From contig NZ_JQMJ01000004.1 of the NCBI RefSeq assembly GCF_000744655.1, positions 6,138,001 to 6,202,000 of the forward strand: a stretch of 64,000 nt of DNA. Direction: 5' to 3'. Source of the stretch: Streptacidiphilus rugosus AM-16. GTDB taxonomy: Bacteria; Actinomycetota; Actinomycetes; Streptomycetales; Streptomycetaceae. Under the pieces are notes generated by a model. That model was not told where the DNA came from. It was given only the letters and a program-made list of their open reading frames with translations, and ran no database searches. Of this stretch, positions 9,066 to 17,923 are shown piece by piece (within the stretch, counting starts at the first letter, position 1; each line of letters begins with the position of its first letter). The translations under genes and the position numbers were made by a program.

Positions 9066-10186
9066 CAAGGCGAGGCCTGCACGGCGCCGTCGGCTCCCTG
9101 CGGCTGGGCCGGCAGGGTCGGGTTGTTGTTCACGGCGCCCTCCAGGGCGCCGCCCGCTCCGTAGACGCCGCCGTTGGCACCGAGTTCGAAGGGAAGCGGG
9201 GTGTACTTCTCACCTGGCTTCGCGTGCCGGCCGCTGCTCGGCAGCGGATCGACCTCGCGGCTGCCCGCGACCCCCGCGCCGCCGGCTCCGGTGATCCCCG
9301 ACGTCGCCGTGTCCGCGATGATGGTGCGCCCGTCCTTGCCCTCCACACCGTCGGCGAACGCTCCTCCCGCAGCGCTGGAGAGACCGCCGATGACCATGTT
9401 CTGCCCGGTCCCCTTGCCCTGGAGCAGCAGACTGATCTTGCTGGGGTCCTCGGCATCGTCTCCGACCAGTTTCGAGCCGATCCTGTCGGCCACACCGCTC
9501 ACAGCGGCTCCGCCGACTCCCGCCAGCGCGGCCGTCTCCCAGTCCGAACCCTTGAGACCGCCCTGACCGCTCAGCTCGTCGGTCAGACCGGTGCCGAGCA
9601 GGTTCATCGCCGTGTTCTTCAGCGCGTCGACGGCGATGCGCGGCAACAGGCCGAGCTTGCGGATGTCGTTGAGGAGCTCGGTGATGACCTTGCCCGCCTT
9701 GGCGGCCAGCTTGATGAAACGGTCGACCAACTGGGTGATCTTCCAGGCCCGCTCGCCCGAGGCGGCGGCCGCGATCGCGTCGGACGCCCCCAGGGTGAAC
9801 ACCGTCAGCAGCGCACCGGCCAGCTCGAACTCGGCGATCTCCAGGGCGATCTCCACGATCGCCTCGATGATCTGCTGCGCCTCGTCCGCGTAGGCGTCCA
9901 GCTCCTTGGCGACGGCCTCGAAGTTCTGCACGCTGTGCTGCATCGCCTCGTGCTGCTGCTTCCAGTGAGCGGCGAAGGCGTCGGCCGCCGAGCCCCGCCA
10001 GGACGAGCCGACGACGGAGTGGACCCTGCCGTCCAGTCGGTCCGCGGTTCCGGAGAGCTCCCCGGCCATCGCCCGCCACTCACCCGCGAAGCGACGCAGC
10101 GCCGCCGGGTCACCGCCCGGCCAGGGCAGGTCGAGCAGGGAGAGGACCTGGGCCACCTTGCCCGCGATCGCACCGTTGATGTCCAT
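9065..10186 (-). CDS. WXG100-type protein with long Gly/Ala-rich C-terminus
   Basis: 373 aa from the ATG giving MDINGAIAGKVAQVL. Residues about 15-105 are a helical hairpin with a WRG turn (SSWRGSAADAFAAHW), as in type VII secretion substrates. A hydrophobic segment follows (ELAGALLTVFTLGASDAIAA), then a Gly/Ala-rich region of the kind that links toxin domains in LXG/WXG polymorphic toxins. No toxin domain is recognisable before the end (GADGAVQASP), so it may be a structural substrate or a toxin that lost its tip. It starts 5 bp after the upstream small gene stops and overlaps the downstream gene by 3 bp. Confidence 0.82.
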   Translation of the reverse strand: MDINGAIAGKVAQVLSLLDLPWPGGDPAALRRFAGEWRAMAGELSGTADRLDGRVHSVVGSSWRGSAADAFAAHWKQQHEAMQHSVQNFEAVAKELDAYADEAQQIIEAIVEIALEIAEFELAGALLTVFTLGASDAIAAAASGERAWKITQLVDRFIKLAAKAGKVITELLNDIRKLGLLPRIAVDALKNTAMNLLGTGLTDELSGQGGLKGSDWETAALAGVGGAAVSGVADRIGSKLVGDDAEDPSKISLLLQGKGTGQNMVIGGLSSAAGGAFADGVEGKDGRTIIADTATSGITGAGGAGVAGSREVDPLPSSGRHAKPGEKYTPLPFELGANGGVYGAGGALEGAVNNNPTLPAQPQGADGAVQASP

Positions 10187-10190
10187 CGCT

Positions 10191-10508
10191 TCAGTTCCCC
10201 CCGAGCAGACGCGAGTTGTGCTGGTCGACACAGATGTACTGGTCGGCCGTGTGCGTCAGCCCGGCCGCGTCCGCGCCGAGCGCCTGCTCCAACTCGCCCA
10301 GTCCGTGCCCGGTGTGGTCGACCAGGGTCTGGTACTGGGTCGCCGCGCCGGTGCACTCGCCCAGCAGCCCGAAGGCGTCGCCGATCTCGAAGACGTTGCT
10401 CGCGAAGGCGGGCGCCTGCCCGCCCAGACGGTCCGCGGCCGCCTGGAACTCGTCCGCCAGCGACTTCACCGCCGCCGGGTCGATGTAGAAGTCCGAACTC
10501 ACGTACAT
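10191..10508 (-). CDS. Small type VII secretion target-like protein (EspC/ESX-like)
   Basis: 105 aa from the ATG preceded by GGGGAG nine bases upstream; a GTG at 10538 would add ten residues. It is predicted to be two helices (IDPAAVKSLADEFQAAADRL and a second ending TADQYICVDQHN), the size and layout of EspC/ESX-type partners. It is immediately upstream of the larger WXG100 protein, matching the usual paired arrangement. Function as a secreted or chaperone partner is inferred from shape and context. Confidence 0.7.
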   Translation of the reverse strand: MYVSSDFYIDPAAVKSLADEFQAAADRLGGQAPAFASNVFEIGDAFGLLGECTGAATQYQTLVDHTGHGLGELEQALGADAAGLTHTADQYICVDQHNSRLLGGN

Positions 10509-10563
10509 GTCTGCCAGCTCCCCGTTCAGTGCGTGCACAGCAGCCTGTCACAGCGCTGACGGG

Positions 10564-11430
10564 TCATCGCACCCGGGGCAGCCGTTGGCACTTGGGGCAG
10601 AAGTAGCTGGACCGGTTCATCCACGCCGCCCGCCGCATCGGCGTGCCGCAGCGGTTGCAGGGCTGCCCCTCGCGGCCGTAGGCGTCGAGGGAGCGGGAGA
10701 AGTAGCCGGACTCGCCGTTGACGTTCACGTAGAGGCTGTCGAAGCTGGTGCCGCCCTGGGCCAGCGCCTCGTTCATCACCGCGCGGGCGGAGCCGAGCAG
10801 CAGCTCGGCGGCCGGGCGGGTGAGGGTGTCGGCCGGACGGTCGTAGTGCAGCTTGCTGCGCCACAGCGCCTCGTCGGCGTAGATGTTGCCGACGCCGCTG
10901 ATCAGCGACTGGTCCAGCAGCGCCCGCTTGACGCCGCTGCCGCGCCGCCGCAGCGCGGCCAGGAAGGCGGTGTCCTCGAAGCGTGCGTCGAGCGGGTCGC
11001 GGGCGATGTGCGCGAGGGACATCGGCGCCGCGTCGGGGTCGCTGGGGTCCGCGTCCTCTACGGCCAGGCCGCCGAAGGTGCGCTGGTCCACGAAGCGCAG
11101 CTCGGTGCCGGTCGCGTCGGCGAAGCGGAGCCGCACCCGCAGGTGCTTCTCGTCCGGCGCGCCCTCGGGCTGGACCAGCAGTTGCCCGCTCATGCCGAGA
11201 TGGCCGAGCAGCGAGGAGCCGGTGCCGGGGAGGGAGAGCCACAGGTACTTGCCGCGGCGCTGGGCGGCGCCCAGTTCGCGGCCGCGCAGCTGCGCGGCGA
11301 AGTCCTCGGGACCGGCCACGTGGCGGCGGACCGCCCGCGGGTGGAGCACCTCGACCGACGCGACCTTCCGGCCGCTGACCCAGCGCTCGAGTCCGCGGCG
11401 GACGACCTCTACTTCGGGAAGCTCAGGCAT
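10564..11430 (-). CDS. mutM: Formamidopyrimidine-DNA glycosylase (Fpg/MutM)
   Basis: 288 aa. The N-terminal [14 protein letters not shown] places the catalytic Pro2 and Glu3 as in all Fpg enzymes. The C-terminal zinc finger has four Cys ([10 protein letters not shown] and YFCPKCQR). It removes oxidised purines such as 8-oxoguanine and nicks the abasic site. It follows rnc by 53 bp in the conserved yceD-rpmF-rnc-mutM string. In S. coelicolor smc and ftsY lie beyond mutM; here the type VII-like cassette follows. Confidence 0.97.
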   Translation of the reverse strand: MPELPEVEVVRRGLERWVSGRKVASVEVLHPRAVRRHVAGPEDFAAQLRGRELGAAQRRGKYLWLSLPGTGSSLLGHLGMSGQLLVQPEGAPDEKHLRVRLRFADATGTELRFVDQRTFGGLAVEDADPSDPDAAPMSLAHIARDPLDARFEDTAFLAALRRRGSGVKRALLDQSLISGVGNIYADEALWRSKLHYDRPADTLTRPAAELLLGSARAVMNEALAQGGTSFDSLYVNVNGESGYFSRSLDAYGREGQPCNRCGTPMRRAAWMNRSSYFCPKCQRLPRVR

Positions 11431-11483
11431 CAGGGAAGCCTAGCCGTCCTGACTGTCGACGGGGGACCGTCGGGAGCGGACGG

Positions 11484-12212
11484 TCAGGGGGTGGCGATGC
11501 CGTGCTTCTCGCGGATCGCGTGCCAGGCGCTCTCGGCGGCCTTCTGCTCGGCCTCCTTCTTCGAGCGGCCGGAGCCGGAGCCGTAGTCCTCGCCGGCCAC
11601 GCGGGCGGCGGCGATGAAGGTCTTCTCGTGGTCCGGGCCGGACTCGGTGACCACGTACTCGGGGACGCCGATGCCCACCGTGGCGGTGAGCTCCTGGAGG
11701 CTGGTCTTCCAGTCCAGGCCCGCGCCAAGGTTCGAGGACTTCTCGATCAGCGGGTCGAAGAGCCGGTGCACCAGCTCGGAGGCGGAGTCGAGGCCCTGGT
11801 CCAGGTAGACGGCGCCGATCACGGCTTCGAGGGTGTCGGCCAGGATGGACGACTTGTCCCGCCCGCCGGTGCCCTCCTCGCCACGCCCGAGGCTGATGAA
11901 GGTGCCCAGTTCGAGGCCGCGCGCCACCTGCGCGAGGGCGCGCGAGTTGACCACCGCGGCGCGCAGCTTCGCGAGCTGGCCCTCAGGGAGGTCGGGGTGG
12001 ATGCGGTAAAGAGTGTCCGTCACCACCAGGCCCAGCACCGAGTCGCCCAGGAACTCCAAGCGCTCGTTGGTGGGCAGCCCGCCGTTCTCGTACGCGTACG
12101 AGCGGTGGGTCAGTGCACGCGTCAGAAGGGACGGCTCAAGGGTGTACCCGAGCCGTCCCTCCAGGACGCTGTACCCGGTGTCGGCGTGCGACGCGGACGC
12201 TGACGCTGACAT
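11484..12212 (-). CDS. rnc: Ribonuclease III
   Basis: 242 aa. The signature [18 protein letters not shown] carries the catalytic acidic residues, with a second cluster at [16 protein letters not shown] double-stranded RNA-binding domain occupies the last 75 residues, ending in [16 protein letters not shown]. It processes rRNA precursors and structured mRNAs; the S. coelicolor homologue (AbsB) also affects antibiotic production. The ATG has GGAGA eight bases upstream and lies 18 bp after the rpmF stop, so the two are probably co-transcribed. Confidence 0.97.
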   Translation of the reverse strand: MSASASASHADTGYSVLEGRLGYTLEPSLLTRALTHRSYAYENGGLPTNERLEFLGDSVLGLVVTDTLYRIHPDLPEGQLAKLRAAVVNSRALAQVARGLELGTFISLGRGEEGTGGRDKSSILADTLEAVIGAVYLDQGLDSASELVHRLFDPLIEKSSNLGAGLDWKTSLQELTATVGIGVPEYVVTESGPDHEKTFIAAARVAGEDYGSGSGRSKKEAEQKAAESAWHAIREKHGIATP

Positions 12213-12230
12213 CGTGTATATCTCCAGCCG

Positions 12231-12404
12231 TCAGACCGACAGGACCTGGCGGCGGTTGTAGGTGCCGCAGCTCGGGCACGCGGTGTGACCCAGCTTCGGC
12301 TGGTGGCAGCGGTCGCACGCCACGAGCGCGGGGGCAGTGGCCTTCCACTGCGAACGGCGGTGGCGCGTGTTGCTGCGCGACATCTTCCGCTTGGGAACAG
12401 CCAC
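12231..12404 (-). CDS. rpmF: 50S ribosomal protein L32
   Basis: 57 aa from a GTG start with AGGAGAA upstream; the protein reads [19 protein letters not shown]. Four Cys in two pairs (CDRC and CPSC) make this the zinc-binding C+ form. It begins two bases after the stop of the yceD-like gene, a pairing widespread in bacteria. Confidence 0.97.
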   Translation of the reverse strand: MAVPKRKMSRSNTRHRRSQWKATAPALVACDRCHQPKLGHTACPSCGTYNRRQVLSV

Positions 12405-12406
12405 AG

Positions 12407-13033
12407 CTACTTCTCCTGGTTCTCGGCGGCACCCTCCCGGGTGACGCTGTCCTCTTCGCTTCCGGTCGCGCTGGATGCGGCCGAGAGTCCCTGCAGTGCC
12501 GCCCACCGGGGGTCGACGGCGTCATGGTGGTGGTCCGGGTCGTCGCTGAGCCGAGCCCCGCATTCGGGACACAGACCCAGGCAGTCGTCCTGGCACACCG
12601 GCTGCAGCGGCAGTGCGAGCACCACCGCGTCACGCAGCACCGTCTCGAGGTCGAACAGGTCGCCCTCGAGGCGGAAAGCCTCGTCGTCCTCGTCCTCGTC
12701 GGACTCGGACGTGCCCCCGAAGCGGTCGGCCGCCTCGGGGTAGTAGTACAGCTCCTGGAAGTCCGCATCGAGCTCGCGCTCGATCGGCTCCAGGCAGCGT
12801 ACGCACTCGCCCTTCAGGTCGGCCTCGGCGGTGCCCGTGACGAGCACTCCCTCGATGACCGACTCCAGTCGGAGCTCCAGCTCGATGTCGGCGCCCTCGG
12901 GGACGCTGATCACCTCGTTGCCGAAGTTGGCGGGCGCCGGGACCGAGCGGGAGACCTTGCGCATCGCCCCAGGCCGACGTCCCAGCTCATGTGTGTCGAA
13001 CACGAGCGGGTTGCGGTGGTCGAGGCGGTTCAG
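12407..13033 (-). CDS. YceD/DUF177 family protein, probable CTG start
   Basis: 208 aa if started at CTG 13033, 198 aa if at GTG 13003. The DUF177 core [16 protein letters not shown] begins almost at the GTG, which has no ribosome site. Ten codons upstream a CTG sits seven bases after AAGGA, with an in-frame TGA just before it and no ATG, GTG or TTG between. CTG initiation adds [10 protein letters not shown], which resembles the N-terminus I remember for Streptomyces orthologues. Two Cys pairs (CVRC; CPEC) and an acidic middle ([12 protein letters not shown]) follow. The family is linked to 23S rRNA or large-subunit maturation and travels with rpmF. Confidence 0.9.
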   Translation of the reverse strand: MNRLDHRNPLVFDTHELGRRPGAMRKVSRSVPAPANFGNEVISVPEGADIELELRLESVIEGVLVTGTAEADLKGECVRCLEPIERELDADFQELYYYPEAADRFGGTSESDEDEDDEAFRLEGDLFDLETVLRDAVVLALPLQPVCQDDCLGLCPECGARLSDDPDHHHDAVDPRWAALQGLSAASSATGSEEDSVTREGAAENQEK

Positions 13034-13177
13034 GGATCTGTCCTTCTCTGATCGTCAGCGTGCGCCTTCTGCGTTCAGGGCAGCAGGCAGCTCCCAGCAC
13101 AACAAGCCGGAGAGGTCAGAATACCCGACGCCGGAACCCCCGCCCAACTCCGGTCCGACCGGTCACCCTCCGTGGTC

Positions 13178-14269
13178 TCAGTGACCCTGCCCGTACTCGC
13201 GCAGCTTGGACACGTCGATGAAGCCGGTGTCGAAGAAGCTGGTCACTTCCTGCGGCTGCTGGTGCTGCCCGTGCTGGTCGTAGTGCTGCTGCTGCGGGAT
13301 CTGCGCCTGCTGCGGATGCATGGGCTGCATCGGCTGCCCGTACGCGTCGTACGCCGGCTGCGGCTCGACATAGCCGCCGGTATAGGGGTCGTAGACCGAC
13401 TGGGGCTGCGGCTCGACGTACCCGCCCGTGTAGGGGTCGTAGACCGGCTGCTGCGGCTGGCCGTAGGGGTCCTGCGGCGGCCAGTACTCGACCTGCGGCT
13501 GCTGCTGGTGCACCTCGTGCTGCTGGTGCTGCTCGTGGCCGGGCATCAGACCCTGGGAGGCGAGCTCGGCGGCGACGGCCGCCTGGCGGGCGTCGCCCTG
13601 CTCGATGCCCTGCGCCTGGTCGGCGGCGGCGAGGTAGGCGCCCAGCTCGTCGATCGGGCGCTTGCCCAGCAGCTTGTCGCGGCCGCGGCCGACGGCCTCC
13701 AGCGTCTTGCTGAGCGCGGTCTCCAGCGCGGCGAGCTTCACGTCGACGTACTCGTCGACCTCCGGGCTCGGCGAGCGGAACTCGTCCTGGGTGAACTCCT
13801 CGCCGTCCTCGCCCTCGACCGGACCGCCGGCCACGCGCAGCTTCGCGCGGCCGCGCCCGATGGCGCCGAGGGTCTTGGTCAGCACGACCTCGAAGTTGGC
13901 GAGCTTGCTGTCGACGTAGTCGTCCGCCTCACGGCGCTGCTCCTCCGCCTCGTTGCGGGCCTCGCCCAGCACCCGGTCGGCCTCGGCCTGCGCGCGCATC
14001 ATCAGGTCGGTGCCGTTGATGAGCTGCTGCCGTTCCTGGTGCGCGGCCTGAACCACGCGCTCGGCCTCGCGCTTGGCCTCCTCGACGACCTGGTCGCCGA
14101 GTTCGACCGTCTGCTGCGCCTGCGCGAGCTCGCTGGGGAGCGACTCGCGCAGCTCCGCGAGGAGGCCGGTCAGGTCCGCCTTGTTGACGACGATCGACGC
14201 CGACATGGGCATCGACCGGGCGCCGTCCACCAGCTGAGTGATCTCATCGAGCTTCTGCTGCACGTCCAC
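13178..14269 (-). CDS. DivIVA-like coiled-coil protein with Tyr/Gln/Pro-rich tail
   Basis: 363 aa. Residues about 40-180 form a long coiled coil rich in A, E, Q and R (QQTVELGDQVVEEAKREAER), resembling DivIVA-type or ATP-synthase-b-like scaffolds of actinomycetes. A second conserved block (LSKTLEAVGRGRDKLLGKRP) repeats the earlier LTKTLGAIGRGRAKLRV, so the rod has an internal duplication. The last 110 residues are Q/P/Y-rich with two copies of YDPYTGGYVEPQP. It is probably a cytoskeletal or polar-growth scaffold; the exact role is unknown. No ribosome site is visible before the GTG, which may be leaderless. Confidence 0.88.
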   Translation of the reverse strand: MDVQQKLDEITQLVDGARSMPMSASIVVNKADLTGLLAELRESLPSELAQAQQTVELGDQVVEEAKREAERVVQAAHQERQQLINGTDLMMRAQAEADRVLGEARNEAEEQRREADDYVDSKLANFEVVLTKTLGAIGRGRAKLRVAGGPVEGEDGEEFTQDEFRSPSPEVDEYVDVKLAALETALSKTLEAVGRGRDKLLGKRPIDELGAYLAAADQAQGIEQGDARQAAVAAELASQGLMPGHEQHQQHEVHQQQPQVEYWPPQDPYGQPQQPVYDPYTGGYVEPQPQSVYDPYTGGYVEPQPAYDAYGQPMQPMHPQQAQIPQQQHYDQHGQHQQPQEVTSFFDTGFIDVSKLREYGQGH

Positions 14270-14283
14270 GGAGGGAACTGTAC

Positions 14284-14784
14284 TCAGTCCTGCTGTGCGG
14301 CGCGGCGCTCGGCGATGCGCTCACTGAGACGGCGGAACACCAACTCCGGGACAAGGTGGGACACATCGCCGCCGAGGTTGGCGACCTCCTTGATGAGGGA
14401 GGACGACAGGAAGCTGTAGGCGGGGTTGGTCGGCATGAAGAGCGTCTCGACGCCGGTCAGCCCGTGGTTCATCTGGGCCATCTGCAGCTCGTAGTCGAAG
14501 TCGCTGACGGCGCGCAGGCCCTTGACGATGGCCGGGATCTCGCGGTCCTTGCAGTAGTCGACGAGCAGACCCGCGTGGGACTCCACCTTGACGTTCCCGT
14601 ACTGCGCGGTGGTCTCCTCGATCATCGCGATGCGCTCCTCGATGGTGAACATGCCCTGCTTGGACTTGTTCACCAGCACCGCGACATGGACGGCGTCGTA
14701 GAGACGCGAGGCCCGCTCGATGATGTCGAGGTGCCCTTTGGTGATGGGGTCGAACGACCCCGGACAGACCGCGCGGCGAAACAT
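14284..14784 (-). CDS. coaD: Phosphopantetheine adenylyltransferase
   Basis: 166 aa from [20 protein letters not shown]. The nucleotidyltransferase signature is [12 protein letters not shown], and the later [18 protein letters not shown] carries the second substrate-binding motif. It makes dephospho-CoA from 4'-phosphopantetheine and ATP. Two ATGs six bases apart follow GAGGAG; the second gives the better spacing. It lies 14 bp after rsmD, a pairing conserved across many bacteria. Confidence 0.96.
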   Translation of the reverse strand: MFRRAVCPGSFDPITKGHLDIIERASRLYDAVHVAVLVNKSKQGMFTIEERIAMIEETTAQYGNVKVESHAGLLVDYCKDREIPAIVKGLRAVSDFDYELQMAQMNHGLTGVETLFMPTNPAYSFLSSSLIKEVANLGGDVSHLVPELVFRRLSERIAERRAAQQD

Positions 14785-14798
14785 CGTCATCTCCTCGC

Positions 14799-15380
14799 TC
14801 AGAACCCGACTCCAGTGGCGGCGGCGCGACCGTACCAGAGGGTGGCTTCGCCGTATTTGCGCTCCCTGAGCGCGTCGAAGCCGTCCGGCCACGAGAAGAC
14901 CCCGCCTCTGGTGCTGCGCTCCACGGTGACGATCACGTCGTCGTCGAGCCAGCCCCCGGAGGCGAGTGTGATCAGGATCTCGCGCAGGTCGTCGTCGCCG
15001 ACGACATAGGGCGGATCGAGAAAGAGCAGGTCATAGGGGGTGCCGGGCGGCGCCCCCGCGATCACCCGCTCGGCCTTCCCGGCGCGGACCTCCGCGCCGG
15101 GAAGGGAGAGCGTGCGGACGTTGGCCAGGATGACCTTCACGGCGGAGGGGTCCTCCTCCACGAGCAGCGCGTGAGCCGCGCCACGGGACAGTGCCTCCAG
15201 CCCGACGGCACCGGATCCCGCGTACAGATCGAGCACCCGCGCTCCGGCGAGGCTCCCGCGCAGCGCCTCCCAGCTGGAGAAGAGCGCCTCCCGCGCCCGG
15301 TCCGAGGTGGGGCGGGTACTGACGCCCGGCGGCACGGCGAGGCGTCGGCCCCGGGCGGCTCCGGCGATCACGCGGGTCAT
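14799..15380 (-). CDS. rsmD: 16S rRNA (guanine966-N2)-methyltransferase RsmD
   Basis: 193 aa from [19 protein letters not shown]. The SAM-binding motif is [20 protein letters not shown] and the catalytic D/N-PPY motif is FLDPPYVV. It methylates G966 of 16S rRNA. Typical length and start; the longer frame upstream lacks conservation. It is followed directly by coaD. Confidence 0.95.
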   Translation of the reverse strand: MTRVIAGAARGRRLAVPPGVSTRPTSDRAREALFSSWEALRGSLAGARVLDLYAGSGAVGLEALSRGAAHALLVEEDPSAVKVILANVRTLSLPGAEVRAGKAERVIAGAPPGTPYDLLFLDPPYVVGDDDLREILITLASGGWLDDDVIVTVERSTRGGVFSWPDGFDALRERKYGEATLWYGRAAATGVGF

Positions 15381-15428
15381 GCGCGGTGTCCTTGCTGGTG
15401 GAGGGCGTACCAGGTCGCATTCCACGCT

Positions 15429-15460
15429 AGTGCACGTTGCACCGTCCAGGGGCGCGGGGC
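15429..15460. repeat. Partial copy of the dispersed 3'-end repeat
   Basis: The segment GTTGCACCGTCCAGGGGCG followed by CGGGG matches, base for base, the one at about 61493-61516, and resembles the start of the element at 25355. It contains only the left boundary of the repeat family described at 15540-15651. Confidence 0.6.
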
Positions 15461-15539
15461 TCTGCTCATGTGCGCCTCGGACGCCTGAGCGCGACCGGGT
15501 TGGCGCGCTTCGCGATGGCGGGCCAGTTGCAGCACGTCA

Positions 15540-15651
15540 GGAGCGCGGGGAACTGCGCGAGCAACCACCGACGAGCGGATGACCCTGCGCGTTCGGGGAC
15601 TCTCCACCCGGGTGGCTTGTCGCGCAGTTCCTCGCGCCCTGCATGGTGCAG
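15540..15651. repeat. Dispersed inverted repeat, copy A (3' end of recG)
   Basis: Left arm GCGCGGGGAACTGCGCGAGC, right arm GTCGCGCAGTTCCTCGCGCC, around a middle that includes GCGGATGACCCTG. Transcribed leftward it would fold into a long hairpin about 20 bases after the recG stop. Similar arms and the GCGGATGGCCCTG core recur at 20946, 25355, 28315, 45776 and 51551. The rest of 15381-15671 holds only this and the partial copy at 15429. Confidence 0.8.
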
Positions 15652-15671
15652 CCACCTCGCTTGCGAAACGC

Positions 15672-17867
15672 TCAGCCCTTTTCGAGGTACTCCGCCCGCT
15701 CCGCTCCCAGCAGGGAGTCCAGCGCGCTGCGGAGGGCCGGATGGGCGGTCAGGTCGGGGTCGGCGGAGATGAGGGAGACGGCCTCGGCGCGCGCCGCCGT
15801 GATGACGTCCTCGTCCTCCAGGACGGAGAGCACGCGCAGGGAGGAGCGCACACCCGACTGGGCCTGGCCCAGGACGTCGCCCTCACGGCGCTGCTCCAGG
15901 TCGATCCGGGAGAGCTCGAAGCCGTCCAGCGTGCCCGCCACCGCGTCCAGGCGTTCGCGGGCCGCCGAGGCCGCGGGCATGTCGGTGACGAGCAGGCAGA
16001 GGCCCGGCGCCGAGCCGCGGCCCACGCGGCCGCGCAGCTGATGCAGCTGGGAGACGCCGAAGCGGTCCGCGTCCATGATCACCATGACCGTGGAGTTCGG
16101 CACGTTGACGCCGACCTCGATCACCGTCGTGGCCACCAGGACGTCCACCGCGCCGGCCGCGAACCGCCGCATCACGTCGTCCTTGGCGTCCGGGGCCATG
16201 CGCCCGTGCAGGATCTCCACCCGCAGGCCCGCCAACGGGCCGCCCCTCAGCTCCTCGGCGACGTCCAGCACCGCGAGCGGCGGACGCCGGTCCTCCCCCT
16301 CCGCCTTCGCCGCCTTCTTGGCCGCCTTCTCGTCCTCCTCGTCGCCGATCCGCGGGCAGACCACGTACGCCTGGTGGCCCTTGCCGACCTCCTCGCGGAC
16401 GCGTTCCCACGCGCGGGTGAGGAAGTTGGGCCGTTCCACCGCGGGAACGACATGCGAGGAGATCGGCGAACGGCCGGCGGGCAGCTGGTCGAGGACGGAG
16501 GTCTCCAGATCGCCGAAGACCGTCATCGCGACCGTGCGCGGGATCGGCGTGGCCGTCATCACCAGAAGGTGCGGCGGGCGTTCCGACTTCGCGCGGAGCG
16601 CGTCCCGCTGCTCGACGCCGAAGCGGTGCTGCTCGTCCACCACGACCAGCCCCAGGTCGAGGAACTGCACCTTGTCCTGGATCAGCGCGTGCGTGCCGAT
16701 GACGATGCCCGCGTCGCCGCTGACCAGGTCGAGCAGCGCCTGCCGCCGCGCCGGGACGCCCATCGAGCCGGTGAGCAGGGCGACCTTCGTGCCGTGCTCG
16801 GCGCCGCCCAGCATTCCGCCCTCGGCCAGCTCGCCCATCATCTCCACGATCGAGCGGTGGTGCTGCTGGGCGAGCACCTCCGTCGGGGCGAGCAGCGCCG
16901 CCTGGCCGCCGGCGTCGACGACGCCGAGCATGGCGCGCAGCGCCACCATCGTCTTGCCCGAGCCCACCTCGCCCTGGAGCAGCCGGTGCATCGGGTGCTC
17001 CACCGCGAGGTCGGCGAAGATCTCCGCCGAGACCTTCTGCTGACCCTCGGTCAGCGTGAACGGCAGCTTCGCGTCGAAGGCGTCCAGCAGCCCGCCCTGC
17101 TGCGGCTTGCGCGCGACCGCGGGCCGCGCCGACTCGTCCGCACGGCGCCGGGCCAGGGCGACCTGGAGGACGAAGGCCTCGTCCCACTTCAGCCGCGCCT
17201 GCGCGGCAAGGCGTTCGGCGTGGTTGCGCGGGCGGTGGATCTGCTCCAACGCCTCGCGCAGCGGCACCAGGCCGCGTTCGGCGAGCAGCGCGGCGGGAAC
17301 CGGATCGGGGACGCGGTCCCAGTCCATCTGGTCGAGGATCGTGTCGACGGCGAGGGCGAGCCGCCAGGAGGGCGCCTTGGCCGAGGCCGGGTAGACCGGG
17401 ATCAGCCGCCCGGCGAAGCGCCCGACGGCCTCCGGATCATCCGTCTCTCCGAAGAGCTCGTAGTCGGGGTTGGTGAGCTGCCGCGTGCGGTTGAAGACAC
17501 CGACCTTGCCCGCGAACATGCCGCTGCGGCCGGGCCGCAGATCCTTCTCGCGCCAGCGCTGGTTGAAGAAGGTCAGCGAGAGCCGCCCGCGTCCGTCCGT
17601 GACGACGACCTCCAGGCGGTCGCCCTTGCGGCCGCGGAAGGGGATCAGCGTGCACTTCTCGATCCTGGCGATCACCGTGACGTGCTCGTCGACCTCCAGC
17701 GAGTCCAGGCTGGTCAGCTCGCCGCGCTCGCTGTAGCGACGCGGGAAGTGGTGCAGCAGGTCTCCGACGGTGTGCAGGTCGAGCCCTTCGGCGAGCTGCT
17801 TGGCCGGCGCGCCGAGGAGCTTCTTCAGCGGCTCGTCGAGGGGTGAGGGCAGGGACGGATCAGACAC
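15672..17867 (-). CDS. recG: ATP-dependent DNA helicase RecG
   Basis: 731 aa. The N-terminal wedge/OB domain ([18 protein letters not shown]) is followed by helicase motif [16 protein letters not shown], motif [16 protein letters not shown], motif [11 protein letters not shown] and motif [12 protein letters not shown]. It remodels stalled replication forks and Holliday junctions. The GTG giving [14 protein letters not shown] is the best in-frame start, but the nearest Shine-Dalgarno (GAGGGA) is about 17 bases away. It lies 56 bp downstream of the DAK2 gene, the usual order in actinomycetes. Confidence 0.96.
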   Translation of the reverse strand: MSDPSLPSPLDEPLKKLLGAPAKQLAEGLDLHTVGDLLHHFPRRYSERGELTSLDSLEVDEHVTVIARIEKCTLIPFRGRKGDRLEVVVTDGRGRLSLTFFNQRWREKDLRPGRSGMFAGKVGVFNRTRQLTNPDYELFGETDDPEAVGRFAGRLIPVYPASAKAPSWRLALAVDTILDQMDWDRVPDPVPAALLAERGLVPLREALEQIHRPRNHAERLAAQARLKWDEAFVLQVALARRRADESARPAVARKPQQGGLLDAFDAKLPFTLTEGQQKVSAEIFADLAVEHPMHRLLQGEVGSGKTMVALRAMLGVVDAGGQAALLAPTEVLAQQHHRSIVEMMGELAEGGMLGGAEHGTKVALLTGSMGVPARRQALLDLVSGDAGIVIGTHALIQDKVQFLDLGLVVVDEQHRFGVEQRDALRAKSERPPHLLVMTATPIPRTVAMTVFGDLETSVLDQLPAGRSPISSHVVPAVERPNFLTRAWERVREEVGKGHQAYVVCPRIGDEEDEKAAKKAAKAEGEDRRPPLAVLDVAEELRGGPLAGLRVEILHGRMAPDAKDDVMRRFAAGAVDVLVATTVIEVGVNVPNSTVMVIMDADRFGVSQLHQLRGRVGRGSAPGLCLLVTDMPAASAARERLDAVAGTLDGFELSRIDLEQRREGDVLGQAQSGVRSSLRVLSVLEDEDVITAARAEAVSLISADPDLTAHPALRSALDSLLGAERAEYLEKG

Positions 17868-17923
17868 AGGGTCAACGATGCACCATCCCTCGGACAGCTC
17901 CGGCCCATTCCGCCCTGCCGCGC

